Positions 50,472-60,620 of a stretch of DNA of 64,000 nucleotides are shown piece by piece (position 1 is the first letter of the stretch; each line of letters opens with the position of its first letter). Position numbers and translations under genes: made by a program. Origin of the DNA: Alphaproteobacteria bacterium (lineage in GTDB: Bacteria; Pseudomonadota; Alphaproteobacteria; Micavibrionales; Micavibrionaceae); contig JAACPE010000002.1 of the NCBI GenBank assembly GCA_009995595.1, positions 248,001 to 312,000 of the forward strand, written 5' to 3'. Under the pieces are notes generated by a model. It had not been told where the DNA came from and ran no database searches. It worked only from the letters and a program-made list of their open reading frames with translations.

Positions 50472-53261
50472 TTATTCCGGTGCCGGGGCTTGTGGCGCAG
50501 GTCTCGCTTGGATCGATTGCCCAATATTACTTAGGCCGCCACCAATTTGTGATCCAAATTGGCCTCCGCCCATTGCAACATAGGTTAGAAGACCCCCCGC
50601 AGCGTCCTCATTACTATCGTTGAAGGCAGATATTTCTGCGCCAAGCCATCTGAGCATCTTATTGGGAATACCATCAATAAGTTTGAAGCAAGATAGTCCA
50701 ATCATGTAAATAATAACGGCGTAGAGAAGCGTATAGAAAAACTCATCAACAGGCCCGCGCATCCACTCAGCGCTCCCAATAGGCGCGCTTGTGATGGAGC
50801 TGACACCGCAAGCTGAAACATCTTCCATTCCTGCAAGATTACTAATTACAATATAGAATATTTCGTTCAGCACTTTTGCCATGGCAGCGAAAATTGAAAT
50901 GGCAGCGATTAGACCAAAGACAATTAAAATCGGGCGGAAGAAAATTTCAAATAAAAGAATATACCCTTGGAGCCCTTGTTCACCAACGATCCCATCTCCA
51001 TCAATACGTAAATGCCCAATTGCCCATAAGGGAACGGCAACAATCGCCTCAAATATACCTTTCACCCAACCCCCAACAGCAAAGAAGAAATAAAGGAAGG
51101 GCAGAAAAGGAACAACATAAAATAAAATAAATCCAATCATAAAGCCAACGCTCATGATTGTGGCAAAGAATTTAGAAAAGGCAAAAGTGACGGAGCTCAC
51201 ATCGCTATTTATTGTGCCAAAAAGGGTTGTCAAAATAGTAAAACCTGCCGCAGCGATAGAGGAATTAATCAGGGAACGCCCCACACTAGAGAGCTGGGCA
51301 AGGGGATGAATATCTGCATTTTCACACATATTAAAGAGGCCTTGCGTGCCAAGAGCAACATTAAGGGCATCGAAAATAAAATTGCCCGTGCTTTCTTGTT
51401 CTGGTCCGTTTTCAATACCAACGAGATAGGCACGATTTAAGGTTGAGGCGATAGAATAGCTCATCAACTCTCTGTCAAAATTTTCACCAAGAACATTGGG
51501 CGTAAATCGATCTTCGGGGCTTACATTACCATCTTCATCAAGTTTTGCGCGGGCAATTTGCTCCATAATTAATGGGTATTTATCAATATAAGGAACGCCT
51601 TGCGCGGCGGAGGTAAGCGCGCCATTTTGTTGGGCGATTTTGTTATACCAAATCCCAGCACCGCCCCAGCCATAGCTGCGCAATTCCGCATCAACAAGAA
51701 ACTTGTTTGCTGCAAGCTGCGCTGTCACCGCATTATCAATAAGTCCTCCTCCCGTAAATATCGAGCAGGTTCCTATGCTTGGTATATATGAACCACCGTA
51801 AAGAAATCTGCATTCAAGTTCTTTACCCCAATTGTGAACGCGTACGCCGTTCATACTTATCGCAGCAGAAAGGCTGCTGGGAGGAATATTGGGTTGAATT
51901 GGTAAATACGCATAAGTGTAAGCACTCGCCATAAAATCAATGTTTTCAAAAGCGGATGTCCCAATGCCGCCACTGCCCGTTACGGGATTATTTGTAAACC
52001 ATATTTCTTTGATCAAATTTAAAAAAGCTGTTTGTATGACAGCAGATCCAGGTTCTGATACATCAGTCACAGGAATTTTTATGGAGCCACATGTAGGCTC
52101 AACGCCGTTTGGATAAGCTAGATATGTCGCAGGGTCATATTGACCAAAGACAATTTTTAAATCTTCACCACCTGAGGAAACGCCGTAATCTTGAAACGTA
52201 CATGGCGAACCCAAGGTACATTGACTTGTTGGGGGTGGGGGGCTTGTTGCGGTTGCGGGCCAGCTTGCTACACCACCACTCATATTTGGTAATTGTTCAA
52301 ACTCATTAGCACCCTCGCCCCAAACGATAAAGGCACGAATAGGCTTGCCTGTGCGTGAATAGGCCCATTCACATGTTTTTGCAACAAGCATAAAAGGAGG
52401 GATTTCTTTAATTTGCGTTAAATTTGTTTCTGGTGTTGCGATCAGCGAATTCTGGTCTCCGCCAACGGTTGAGCTATACGATTCAATATTGTCAATAAAG
52501 TATAGCCAGCCATTCGTCGCCATGCTTGACCCAATTTTAGCCGATCCTAAGACAAGAAGTTGTCCGCCGTTCAAGCCAGAGGTAATAGGTAGTAGCAGGG
52601 CAAAAAATATAAGAAGGCGCGGTGCAACCCATGTATGATTAAAGCGCTGTCCAAAGGGTGTCCCTGATTGTGCAGTTTCTGCAACAATGGCAACGATGAG
52701 ATAGACGATAATCATCGCGCTTACAATTAAAATACCATAGCTATAAAATTGAAGCATGTCTTGAAGCGCCGCATGAAAACCAGTTGCGTTTGCTATTTCT
52801 TTGGAGTTAAAGAAATTAGGTACGCCAAAAACAAGATCAAGCAGGCGAAAGGCTATATCTTCTTCAGGTGCAGCGGTTACAAAAAAGCCTGAACTTGTTG
52901 TGGGAAGAGCGACTTGCGCTTTTGCCTGCGTCACAATTATATTGGCGATTAGAACAACAAATTGAAAAACAAATAAAATCAGTCCTGCAATAACAGTAAA
53001 AAATATAATGATTTGGTCTGTATTCTTACGGCTAAAGACAATGTGATTGGCCGCCTCGGCGATCACTTGGCGCGTACTATAGGTTTTAAAATTTTTGCGC
53101 TGTAAATAGGGATGTGTATTGGGTAGTATGCGCGCCGCGTTAAAAACAAAGGCGATTAAGAGCGCGATATTAGCCATACCAGCGCCAAATAACGATTGGA
53201 TACGCGGGATAATTCCCGGTAAAACCGCGTATTTTATGACCTGTTTTTTTGTAATATCCAT
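50472..53261 (-). CDS. DotA/TraY-like polytopic membrane protein, third of three
   Basis: 929 residues with about eight or nine hydrophobic helices. A conserved N-terminal part (YAVLPGIIPRIQSLFGAGMA, ARILPNTHPYLQ) ends in a helix followed by AKA-Q (residues 113-116), a signal-peptidase-like site. A large periplasmic region includes GWGGAGIWYNKIAQQNGA near 530 and NADIHPLAQLSSVG near 645. The C-terminal membrane part has VPFLPFLYFFFAVGGWVKGI, IGHLRIDGDGIVG and FRPILIVFGL. These are DotA/TraY-family features of type IVB secretion and conjugation. C-terminal tail rich in Gly, Pro and Gln. Last of three tandem paralogs. Confidence 0.82.
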   Translation of the reverse strand: MDITKKQVIKYAVLPGIIPRIQSLFGAGMANIALLIAFVFNAARILPNTHPYLQRKNFKTYSTRQVIAEAANHIVFSRKNTDQIIIFFTVIAGLILFVFQFVVLIANIIVTQAKAQVALPTTSSGFFVTAAPEEDIAFRLLDLVFGVPNFFNSKEIANATGFHAALQDMLQFYSYGILIVSAMIIVYLIVAIVAETAQSGTPFGQRFNHTWVAPRLLIFFALLLPITSGLNGGQLLVLGSAKIGSSMATNGWLYFIDNIESYSSTVGGDQNSLIATPETNLTQIKEIPPFMLVAKTCEWAYSRTGKPIRAFIVWGEGANEFEQLPNMSGGVASWPATATSPPPPTSQCTLGSPCTFQDYGVSSGGEDLKIVFGQYDPATYLAYPNGVEPTCGSIKIPVTDVSEPGSAVIQTAFLNLIKEIWFTNNPVTGSGGIGTSAFENIDFMASAYTYAYLPIQPNIPPSSLSAAISMNGVRVHNWGKELECRFLYGGSYIPSIGTCSIFTGGGLIDNAVTAQLAANKFLVDAELRSYGWGGAGIWYNKIAQQNGALTSAAQGVPYIDKYPLIMEQIARAKLDEDGNVSPEDRFTPNVLGENFDRELMSYSIASTLNRAYLVGIENGPEQESTGNFIFDALNVALGTQGLFNMCENADIHPLAQLSSVGRSLINSSIAAAGFTILTTLFGTINSDVSSVTFAFSKFFATIMSVGFMIGFILFYVVPFLPFLYFFFAVGGWVKGIFEAIVAVPLWAIGHLRIDGDGIVGEQGLQGYILLFEIFFRPILIVFGLIAAISIFAAMAKVLNEIFYIVISNLAGMEDVSACGVSSITSAPIGSAEWMRGPVDEFFYTLLYAVIIYMIGLSCFKLIDGIPNKMLRWLGAEISAFNDSNEDAAGGLLTYVAMGGGQFGSQIGGGLSNIGQSIQARPAPQAPAPE

Positions 53262-53285
53262 ATCACGTTATTTATCCGTTATTTT

Positions 53286-55904
53286 TTATCTCTGCCCTCG
53301 GAATAGTCCTGCAAAACCTTGTGCGCCTGCGCCGATAGCTTGTGCGCCTTGTCCTAGTGCGCCTTGAACTTGTCCGCTAATCAATGATCCACCAACAGCT
53401 ACTTTTTGCATCAGGCCTTCTGCAGTCTCACCATTAAAGTCATTGAAGGTCTGAACGGCGTGACCTGTCCAGCGCATGATGTCATTGGGTATGCGGTCAA
53501 TCAGTTTGAAGGTAGACATACCAATCATGTAAACAAGAATAGCGTACATAATTGTAAAGAAAAATTCATCAACAGGACCACGCATCCATTCGGCGCTTCC
53601 CATCGGGGCGCTGGATAAAGAATTACCCATACCAACACAACCTGTTACCCCTGATCCTTCGTGACCAGCAAGGTTGGAAACAGCAATAGAGTATATTTCA
53701 TTGAGTACTTTCACCATGGCGCCAAAGACTGACACAGCGGCAAGAAGACCAAACACAATTAAAATGGGGCGAATAAAGACTTCAAATATCAAGTAATAGC
53801 CGTTCATCGCGGCGTCGCCAGGAAGCCCTTGTCCATCAATGCGTAAATGTGCAAGTGCCCATAGCGGTAAGCCAACCATTGCCTCAAACAATCCTTTAAT
53901 CCATCCGCCAACGGCGAAAAAGAAATACAGGAAGGGTAAGAAAGGCACGAGATAGAACATAATAAACCCTATCAATAACCCAATACTTGCAATCGTAAAT
54001 AAGAAGCTAGAGGCGGCGCTTAAAGCAGGGCCAACAAATGGCGCCATTGCTCCTGCGACAAGGCCTGCGCCCCCTAAACCAAGGCCGCCAATAATATTAC
54101 GAATGGCCGCTTCGATAAGACCCTTACCTAAAGCAGAAATCTGCGCCATGGGGTGAATATCAGCATTCGCGCACATATCAAAAAGACCTTGTGTCCCGAG
54201 TAGCACATTAATAATATCTATAAATATATTACCTGTTGCGATGTCCTCACCCTCATTCCAATAGGTGTACACATCATTGAGAGCTACGACTAAAGTTTGA
54301 TCACTGATCGCTGGGAGCTGTATGGGCGTTACATTGGCAACAGAAGCCAAGAATTGATCTGTTGGATCAATAGATTGGCTTTCTTGTAAGCGGCGCATGC
54401 GGACAAACTCCATCGCTGCCGGATATGCTTTAATGGCAGGAACATTATTAGCTGCTGAAATAAGAGCGCCATTTATTTGTGCAATTTGGTTGTACCAAAT
54501 CCCAGCACCTGCCCAACCTTGCGTGGCATAATCTGTATTGGCGGCTACTTCAGCCTGCTGTGCGGTCACGCCAGGGGTAATACCCAGATCTCTCATATCT
54601 GTTTCCATTTTAGCAATGAGAGTTTCTCTATAGTTAGGGGGAGGAGACGGTGCTACTATACCAAATTGTTTTTTTACAAAGCTAGTACCCCACCATTGTA
54701 ACTGCGTGTAACCAGTAATCCACATTTGTAAAAGCATATCGTAATACGCTTTATTAATAATTCTAGCGCCATCGTTATTAATACTTGTTACATCTAGCTT
54801 CAACTCGCCACAATAAGGGTAGACGCTGGAAGGGTGTGATATGAATTCTGGTGAATACATACCGAACACAATGCTGATAGCATCATTGCCTGAAAAGGTA
54901 AGGGCATCGTCATAGCTTGTTGCTGAGAAGTCCAAACGTGGGCCCCCATCAGTATTTTTTACAATATACGCCTGTATATCTAAATCCACACCTATATCTA
55001 TATTAGGAGACTCATAAGCAAAACGGCAGGCTTTTGTCATCATCATAAAAGTTGCAAGTTCCCGAAGGCGCGGTATGTTTGGTGTAACAACTGTATCGGC
55101 GGCATCAATGTAATTATCAGCAAGGCTTGTGTTGAATGTCACCCAGCCGTTTGTTGCAAAGCCCGATCCAAATTTAGCGGCCTGAAGGGTGATCCACTGT
55201 GCTGAGTTCATGCCATAGCTGACGGGAATAAGAAGTCCTATACCGACCACAAGGCGAATGGGCGCCCAGACATGGTTAAATCTTTTACCAAAGGGTGTTC
55301 CTGTTTGCGCCGTTTCAGCCAAAACAACAAAAATAAAATAGGCCAAAATAACGCCAGCAACGACAAGAATGCCAGTGCTGTAAAATTGGAATAGAATATG
55401 TAAGCCAGAGTGAAAGCTTGTTGTGCCCATATCATTTGAATTGAAAATGCCAGGAATGCCAAATACACGGTCTAACAAACGAAACGCAATATCCGTATCA
55501 GGGTTTGGTGTAACAAAAAAATTGCCCGGCAGTGTGGGGTTAATGGCTGATTGTGCCATAGAAGGGTTCACCATTATAGCCGCCATCAGGAATAAAAACT
55601 GGAAGGCAAGCATCATAATCCCTGCAATAAGGGCAAAAAATATAACGACCTTATCAATGTTATTTTTATCAAAAACAAGATGTTTAGACGCCTCTCTAAA
55701 GACATCTAAAACACCAAAACGGGCGATGTTTGATCGCATAATATAAGGGTGGTTTTCAGGCAAAATCTGTACAGCGCGATAAACAAGGGCAAGATAATAT
55801 GCAAGTGTCGAAAAGCCCTGACTAAAAAATTCTTTTAGTCGTGGCACAACGCCCGGTAAAAACACGTAGCGTAAAATCTGTCCTTTTGTTAAAGCAAATA
55901 TCAT
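53286..55904 (-). CDS. DotA/TraY-like polytopic membrane protein, second of three
   Basis: 872 residues, clearly a paralog of its two neighbours. N-terminal RYVFLPGVVPRLKEFFSQGF and QILPENHPYI, helix then SMA-Q at 115-118, the periplasmic block GWAGAGIWYNQIAQINGA, CANADIHPMAQISALG, and the membrane block FLPFLYFFFAVGGWIKGLFE, LAHLRIDGQGLPG, FIRPILIVFGLLAA. The variable periplasmic part differs strongly from its neighbours, so the three probably have distinct roles or partners. A Gly/Ala/Gln-rich C-terminal tail follows. Gaps of 24 and 10 bases to neighbours indicate one operon. Confidence 0.82.
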   Translation of the reverse strand: MIFALTKGQILRYVFLPGVVPRLKEFFSQGFSTLAYYLALVYRAVQILPENHPYIMRSNIARFGVLDVFREASKHLVFDKNNIDKVVIFFALIAGIMMLAFQFLFLMAAIMVNPSMAQSAINPTLPGNFFVTPNPDTDIAFRLLDRVFGIPGIFNSNDMGTTSFHSGLHILFQFYSTGILVVAGVILAYFIFVVLAETAQTGTPFGKRFNHVWAPIRLVVGIGLLIPVSYGMNSAQWITLQAAKFGSGFATNGWVTFNTSLADNYIDAADTVVTPNIPRLRELATFMMMTKACRFAYESPNIDIGVDLDIQAYIVKNTDGGPRLDFSATSYDDALTFSGNDAISIVFGMYSPEFISHPSSVYPYCGELKLDVTSINNDGARIINKAYYDMLLQMWITGYTQLQWWGTSFVKKQFGIVAPSPPPNYRETLIAKMETDMRDLGITPGVTAQQAEVAANTDYATQGWAGAGIWYNQIAQINGALISAANNVPAIKAYPAAMEFVRMRRLQESQSIDPTDQFLASVANVTPIQLPAISDQTLVVALNDVYTYWNEGEDIATGNIFIDIINVLLGTQGLFDMCANADIHPMAQISALGKGLIEAAIRNIIGGLGLGGAGLVAGAMAPFVGPALSAASSFLFTIASIGLLIGFIMFYLVPFLPFLYFFFAVGGWIKGLFEAMVGLPLWALAHLRIDGQGLPGDAAMNGYYLIFEVFIRPILIVFGLLAAVSVFGAMVKVLNEIYSIAVSNLAGHEGSGVTGCVGMGNSLSSAPMGSAEWMRGPVDEFFFTIMYAILVYMIGMSTFKLIDRIPNDIMRWTGHAVQTFNDFNGETAEGLMQKVAVGGSLISGQVQGALGQGAQAIGAGAQGFAGLFRGQR

Positions 55905-55914
55905 ATTATTTTAC

Positions 55915-58587
55915 CTATTCCCTCCTTGCCACAATATTTGATAATCCACCAATACCTTGGCCAAGTTGTGTAAAGCCGTCAGCAAGCTGTCCACCAATAC
56001 GTTGACCACCAAGGGCAGCGTATTGTGTCAGCCCCTGTACAGGGTCTTGTTGATTATCACCAAAGGAGCTAACGCCTGCACCAAGCCATCTGAGGATGGA
56101 TTGCGGGAATAGATTGATCAGTTTAAAAGAGGCTGTTGCCATCATGTATAAAACCACAGCATAAACAACAGTAAAGAAAAACTGATCAACAAGATGACGC
56201 CCATAAATTGTCTCATCTGCAGAAGGGGCGGAGAGATCTGTCCCGGTAATATTCAAAACAACAAGATCAAAGAGCTCGTTCATCATAAAGGCCAGAGCGC
56301 TAAATGTCGCAAAGCCTGCAAGTAAGCCAAAGACGGTCAATATAGGTCTAAGGAATATTTCAAAGATGAGGAAATAGCCGTTCATGGCATTTTTTCCGGG
56401 CAGACCATCACCATCAATACGAAGATGCGCAAGAGCCCACATAGGTGCGGCGCACATGGCTTCAAAGATACTTTTTACCCATGTCCCAACGGCAAAGAAC
56501 ATGTAAATAAATGGCAAGAAAGGAAGGATGTAAAACAGGATAAACCCAATTGATAAGCCTATGGTTGCGACAGAGACAAAGAATCCGCTCGCAGCTTGTG
56601 CCATTGTTGCAAACGGCCCTAATATGTTTGTTGCACCACCAATAACAGACGCGCCCATGGCTAGACCTAAATTTGAAATAGCGCTTTCAATCAAGCTTTT
56701 GCCGACGACAGAGAGCTGCGCGAGAGGATGTACACCTTGATTAGCGGCTGAACGCATTTCGAATAAACCATTGAGACCAAAAACAGCCTTAATCGTGTCC
56801 CAGAAGATATTGCCTGTGATAGTTGACTCACCACAGAACCAATATTGGAAAACTTCATCCATGACTTTGTTGTAATATGCGCCAATCCCCTGGTTACCTA
56901 AATCAATTGCTTGGCCATCGGCAAGTGTTGGCTCAAACATTCTACATGAAACACCACCTGTTGCGTTTTCATTCTCACTTTGCTTTGCGCGCAAAACATG
57001 TTCTAAAACGCTTGGCCATTCGTCTATACGGGGGATGTTATTCACGGCGACAACATAAGATCCATTAAGCTGAGAGAGTTTGTTATACCAAATGCCTGCT
57101 CCGCCCCAGCCAGTATCAAGAACCTCGTTTTCAATAGTGAACTGAGCTGTTGCGCGTGCTTGAACTATATAATTTTTTACTGAGTCGTTCACCCATGTTT
57201 GAAACACTTTTTTTATAAACTCTTTATTATTTGATGGTGGCATATGGTTAATATCACACTCAGCCTCCGTCCCACCCAGAGGGCTTGGTACTGCAGTACA
57301 AACATTTTGTGCATAATCGTCATCAGAGTGATTTGCATGAGCAGAACGCCGGCCAATAAAATCTGTAACAGAGCTGCTCCACATACCAATCACAACGTCA
57401 TAGAACTTTTCTTGTAACAGTGATGGATCATAGCCGCCTGCAGCCACAACTGTTCCTCCACTAACTGCTAAGGGATCCATAGCTGCAGGAACAATTACTG
57501 ATCCACAATAAGGGATGACAGCACCAAAATAAGAAGTTGTTGTCATGTATTCACCAAAAACAATTTTAATATTACCATCAGGGCTCATTGTTTTTGCTGT
57601 GGAGTAGGATCCAAGCGTTGCAGCCAGAGGTGTTGTTGACGTAGCAGAGACGACATAGGCATTGATAGTTTTTCTATCTGTTGATATTTCATAGGCTTCA
57701 CGGCAGGCAACAATAACAGAGACTGCTTGTAATAAAGCCCGCACATCGGGCGCATTTGGGGTTGCTATTAGGTTAGCATCAGACACGCCGCTTGGGTTTG
57801 AGGCGGTGGCGTTAAATTGTCTCCAGCCATTTGTGGCAAAGCTAGAGCCCATTTTAGCGGAAGTCAGGACAATATATTGCGCGCCGTTTAGCCCATGATT
57901 TAACGGCACCAGAAGGCCGATCGCGATGACAAGTCTGAGTGGGGCATAAATGTGACTGAAGCGACGACCAAAAGGTGTACCTGTTTGCGCAGTTTCTGCA
58001 ACCACAACAATAACGTAATAGGCAAATATCAACGCCCCAACAAGCAAGAAGGCGACATTATAAAATTGAAATAAATCTTGGAGGGCAAGATGAAATGGTG
58101 TTGGTCCGCCGATAAGCGCGTCCGAGCCAAAAAAGCCTGGGACGCCAAAAACATAATCAAGCATCAAAAAGGCGATATCCTTTTGAGGCGTTGGTGTCAC
58201 AAACATCCCTTGTGCAAAGGCTTGTGAGTTAAAGGCAATAAAAATAAGCGCCAAAAATTGGAGAACCAAGAGCAAAATACCGACCAAGACGGCGATAAAA
58301 ATAGTGATTTGATCCCAATTGTCGCGGTTAACCTTAATATTATTGGCGGCCTGTGCAATAACAGCGCGGATGCCATAGCGTCCCATATTGGCTTGGTTCA
58401 AATAAGGGTGATTATTGGGTAAAATACGAACAGAATTGAAAACAACAGCAATTAAAAATGCAAAATATCCAAATCCAGACCCAAATAGCTCTTTTATTTG
58501 GGGCATAATACCGGGTAATAAGGCATATTGAGCGACGCTTTTCGCGCGTATTTTACCCTTTAATATTCCTTGCGTATCAGTTGTCAT
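55915..58587 (-). CDS. DotA/TraY-like polytopic membrane protein, first of three
   Basis: 890 residues, first in transcription order. It has a longer polar start, then QYALLPGIMPQIKELFGSGF, RILPNNHPYLNQANMG, a helix followed by AFA-Q at 123-126, the periplasmic GWGGAGIWYNKLSQLNGS, GVHPLAQLSVVGKSLI, and membrane blocks PFLPFIYMFFAVGTWVKSIF, LAHLRIDGDGLPG and FLRPILTVFGLLAGF. DotA is the inner-membrane channel-like component of Dot/Icm type IVB systems and TraY its conjugation homolog. No other Dot/Icm or Tra gene lies in this window, so its system is unknown. Confidence 0.82.
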   Translation of the reverse strand: MTTDTQGILKGKIRAKSVAQYALLPGIMPQIKELFGSGFGYFAFLIAVVFNSVRILPNNHPYLNQANMGRYGIRAVIAQAANNIKVNRDNWDQITIFIAVLVGILLLVLQFLALIFIAFNSQAFAQGMFVTPTPQKDIAFLMLDYVFGVPGFFGSDALIGGPTPFHLALQDLFQFYNVAFLLVGALIFAYYVIVVVAETAQTGTPFGRRFSHIYAPLRLVIAIGLLVPLNHGLNGAQYIVLTSAKMGSSFATNGWRQFNATASNPSGVSDANLIATPNAPDVRALLQAVSVIVACREAYEISTDRKTINAYVVSATSTTPLAATLGSYSTAKTMSPDGNIKIVFGEYMTTTSYFGAVIPYCGSVIVPAAMDPLAVSGGTVVAAGGYDPSLLQEKFYDVVIGMWSSSVTDFIGRRSAHANHSDDDYAQNVCTAVPSPLGGTEAECDINHMPPSNNKEFIKKVFQTWVNDSVKNYIVQARATAQFTIENEVLDTGWGGAGIWYNKLSQLNGSYVVAVNNIPRIDEWPSVLEHVLRAKQSENENATGGVSCRMFEPTLADGQAIDLGNQGIGAYYNKVMDEVFQYWFCGESTITGNIFWDTIKAVFGLNGLFEMRSAANQGVHPLAQLSVVGKSLIESAISNLGLAMGASVIGGATNILGPFATMAQAASGFFVSVATIGLSIGFILFYILPFLPFIYMFFAVGTWVKSIFEAMCAAPMWALAHLRIDGDGLPGKNAMNGYFLIFEIFLRPILTVFGLLAGFATFSALAFMMNELFDLVVLNITGTDLSAPSADETIYGRHLVDQFFFTVVYAVVLYMMATASFKLINLFPQSILRWLGAGVSSFGDNQQDPVQGLTQYAALGGQRIGGQLADGFTQLGQGIGGLSNIVARRE

Positions 58588-58774
58588 ATTGTTTTTAAAA
58601 TGCCCTTATAAAAGAATTACCCCTAACAAACTTAGTATATCACAGTGATTTAGGCAGATACCAATTTTGACGAAAATGTGGCTTTACCCTTACCTTAGAG
58701 TAAGGCATAGAGAAGTAATAACACACTGATAGTAAAGGAAATATTAAGGCTTGAACAGCCTGAATTCCTTTAGG

Positions 58775-60454
58775 CTAGCCTGCTTTACGTAATGGCTTAT
58801 ATTTGAGGCGTTGCGGCGTATCCGATTCTTGACCCAAGCGGCGCTTACGGTCTTCTTCGTATTCGGCGTAATTTCCTTCGAACCAAACGACTTGCGAATC
58901 GCCTTCAAAGGCCAATATATGTGTCGCTAAACGGTCGAGGAATGAACGATCATGCGAAATGACAACCACACATCCTGCAAAGCTTTCAAGGGCTTCCTCA
59001 AGCGCTGAGAGTGTTTCAGTATCTAAATCGTTTGTTGGTTCATCGAGGAGGAGCACGTTTGAGCCGCTTTTAAGCATTTTTGCCAAATGCACACGGTTTC
59101 TCTCTCCGCCTGAGAGCTGGCCCACTTTTTTCTGTTGGTTCGGGCCGCGGAAATTAAAGGCAGAAACATAAGCGCGGCTTTGCATTTCAATTTTACCAAG
59201 CTTCAGAATGTCATTACCGTCAGAAATTTCTTCCCAGACGTTTTTATTAGGATCAAGAGCATCACGGCTCTGATCGACATAGCCAAGTTTTACGGTGTCA
59301 CCGACGTTAAATTCGCCGCTGTCAGGTTTTTCAATTTCAGTAATCATTTTAAACAATGTTGTTTTACCCGCGCCGTTCGCGCCGATAATCCCGACAATAC
59401 CGCCAGGGGGAAGTTTAAATGATAAGTCCTCAATAAGAAGGCGCTCACCAAAACCTTTGCTGATATGTTTGGCTTCAATCACAAGGTCACCAAGGCGCGG
59501 CGGCGTTGGGATAACGATTTGCGCTTCGCGTGTTGTGCGCGCTTCTGATTCATTGAGTAACTCTTCATAAGAGGCAATACGTGCTTTTGATTTGGATTGG
59601 CGGGCTTTTGCGCCTTGTCTGATCCATTCGAGTTCGCGGGTCAACGTTTTTTGGCGAGCGGCTTCTTTTTTGTCTTCCATATCCATACGTTTGGCTTTGG
59701 TTTCAAGATAAGCAGAATAATTGCCTTCATAAGGAATGCCTGACCCACGGTCAATTTCGAGAATCCAGCCTGTCACATTATCGAGGAAGTAACGATCGTG
59801 CGTGACCATAACAACTGTACCTGCGTAATCTGCCAAAAAGCGTTGTAGCCAAGATACGCTCTCAGCGTCTAAGTGGTTGGTTGGTTCATCAAGAAGGAGC
59901 ATATCTGGTTTTTCAAGCAAAAGACGGCACAGCGCAACACGGCGTTTTTCGCCGCCTGATAACGTCGTTACATCAGCGTCTTTGGGGGGGCAGCGCAGCG
60001 CGTCCATGGCCATTTCAACGGCGCGATCAAGTTCCCAGCCATCAACAGCGTCAATTTTTTCTTGTAAATCACCCATTTCCAGCAAAAGTGCGTCCATATC
60101 ACAGTCAGGATCCGCCATTTCAGCGCCAATCGCGTTGTAACGGTCAATAAGAACTTTGGTTTCACCCATTCCTTCCATGATGTTTTCAAACACGGTTTTG
60201 CTGGCATCCAGCTCTGGTTCTTGTTGTAAATAACCAACACGCACACCTTCAGCGGCCCATGCTTCGCCTGTGTATTCTTTATCAATACCCGCCATGATCT
60301 TAAGTAAGGTAGATTTTCCCGCGCCATTTGGCCCCAAAACCCCAATTTTAGAGCCCGGCATGAAGCTTAATGTCACTCCATTGAGAATGTTTTTTCCGCC
60401 CGCATAATTTTTGCTGAGAGCTTTCATCACATAGACATATTGATAAGACGCCAT
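58775..60454 (-). CDS. ettA: Energy-dependent translational throttle EttA (ABC-F)
   Basis: Soluble ABC-F ATPase that binds the ribosomal E site and gates the first peptide bond according to ATP/ADP ratio. Two full ATP sites are visible: [45 protein letters not shown], and then [45 protein letters not shown]. The arm region lies around residues 95-140. 559 residues and no membrane part, as expected. Divergent from the TerD-like gene with a 160-base gap. Confidence 0.96.
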   Translation of the reverse strand: MASYQYVYVMKALSKNYAGGKNILNGVTLSFMPGSKIGVLGPNGAGKSTLLKIMAGIDKEYTGEAWAAEGVRVGYLQQEPELDASKTVFENIMEGMGETKVLIDRYNAIGAEMADPDCDMDALLLEMGDLQEKIDAVDGWELDRAVEMAMDALRCPPKDADVTTLSGGEKRRVALCRLLLEKPDMLLLDEPTNHLDAESVSWLQRFLADYAGTVVMVTHDRYFLDNVTGWILEIDRGSGIPYEGNYSAYLETKAKRMDMEDKKEAARQKTLTRELEWIRQGAKARQSKSKARIASYEELLNESEARTTREAQIVIPTPPRLGDLVIEAKHISKGFGERLLIEDLSFKLPPGGIVGIIGANGAGKTTLFKMITEIEKPDSGEFNVGDTVKLGYVDQSRDALDPNKNVWEEISDGNDILKLGKIEMQSRAYVSAFNFRGPNQQKKVGQLSGGERNRVHLAKMLKSGSNVLLLDEPTNDLDTETLSALEEALESFAGCVVVISHDRSFLDRLATHILAFEGDSQVVWFEGNYAEYEEDRKRRLGQESDTPQRLKYKPLRKAG

Positions 60455-60620
60455 TTTAAATCCTTTGTTAATAAATCTAAGCTTTCAATAAACAGTCTGC
60501 CTTTGTTACCTCTATGAAACTGAAACTTTGCAGGCTTATCGAATTAGCATATAGTCGTTTAGCATAATGGCCCTATAATCCAAAAGTAAAAATAACAGCA
60601 TAAGAGAAAGTTTATTGATC

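Noticed and set aside
58680-58774. Terminator for ettA in the gap before the DotA-like genes
   Set aside because: Short repeats (CCTTAC/GTAAGG and AGCCT/AGGCT) exist, but stems are only 5 to 6 bases and there is no proper T-run, so I do not call one.
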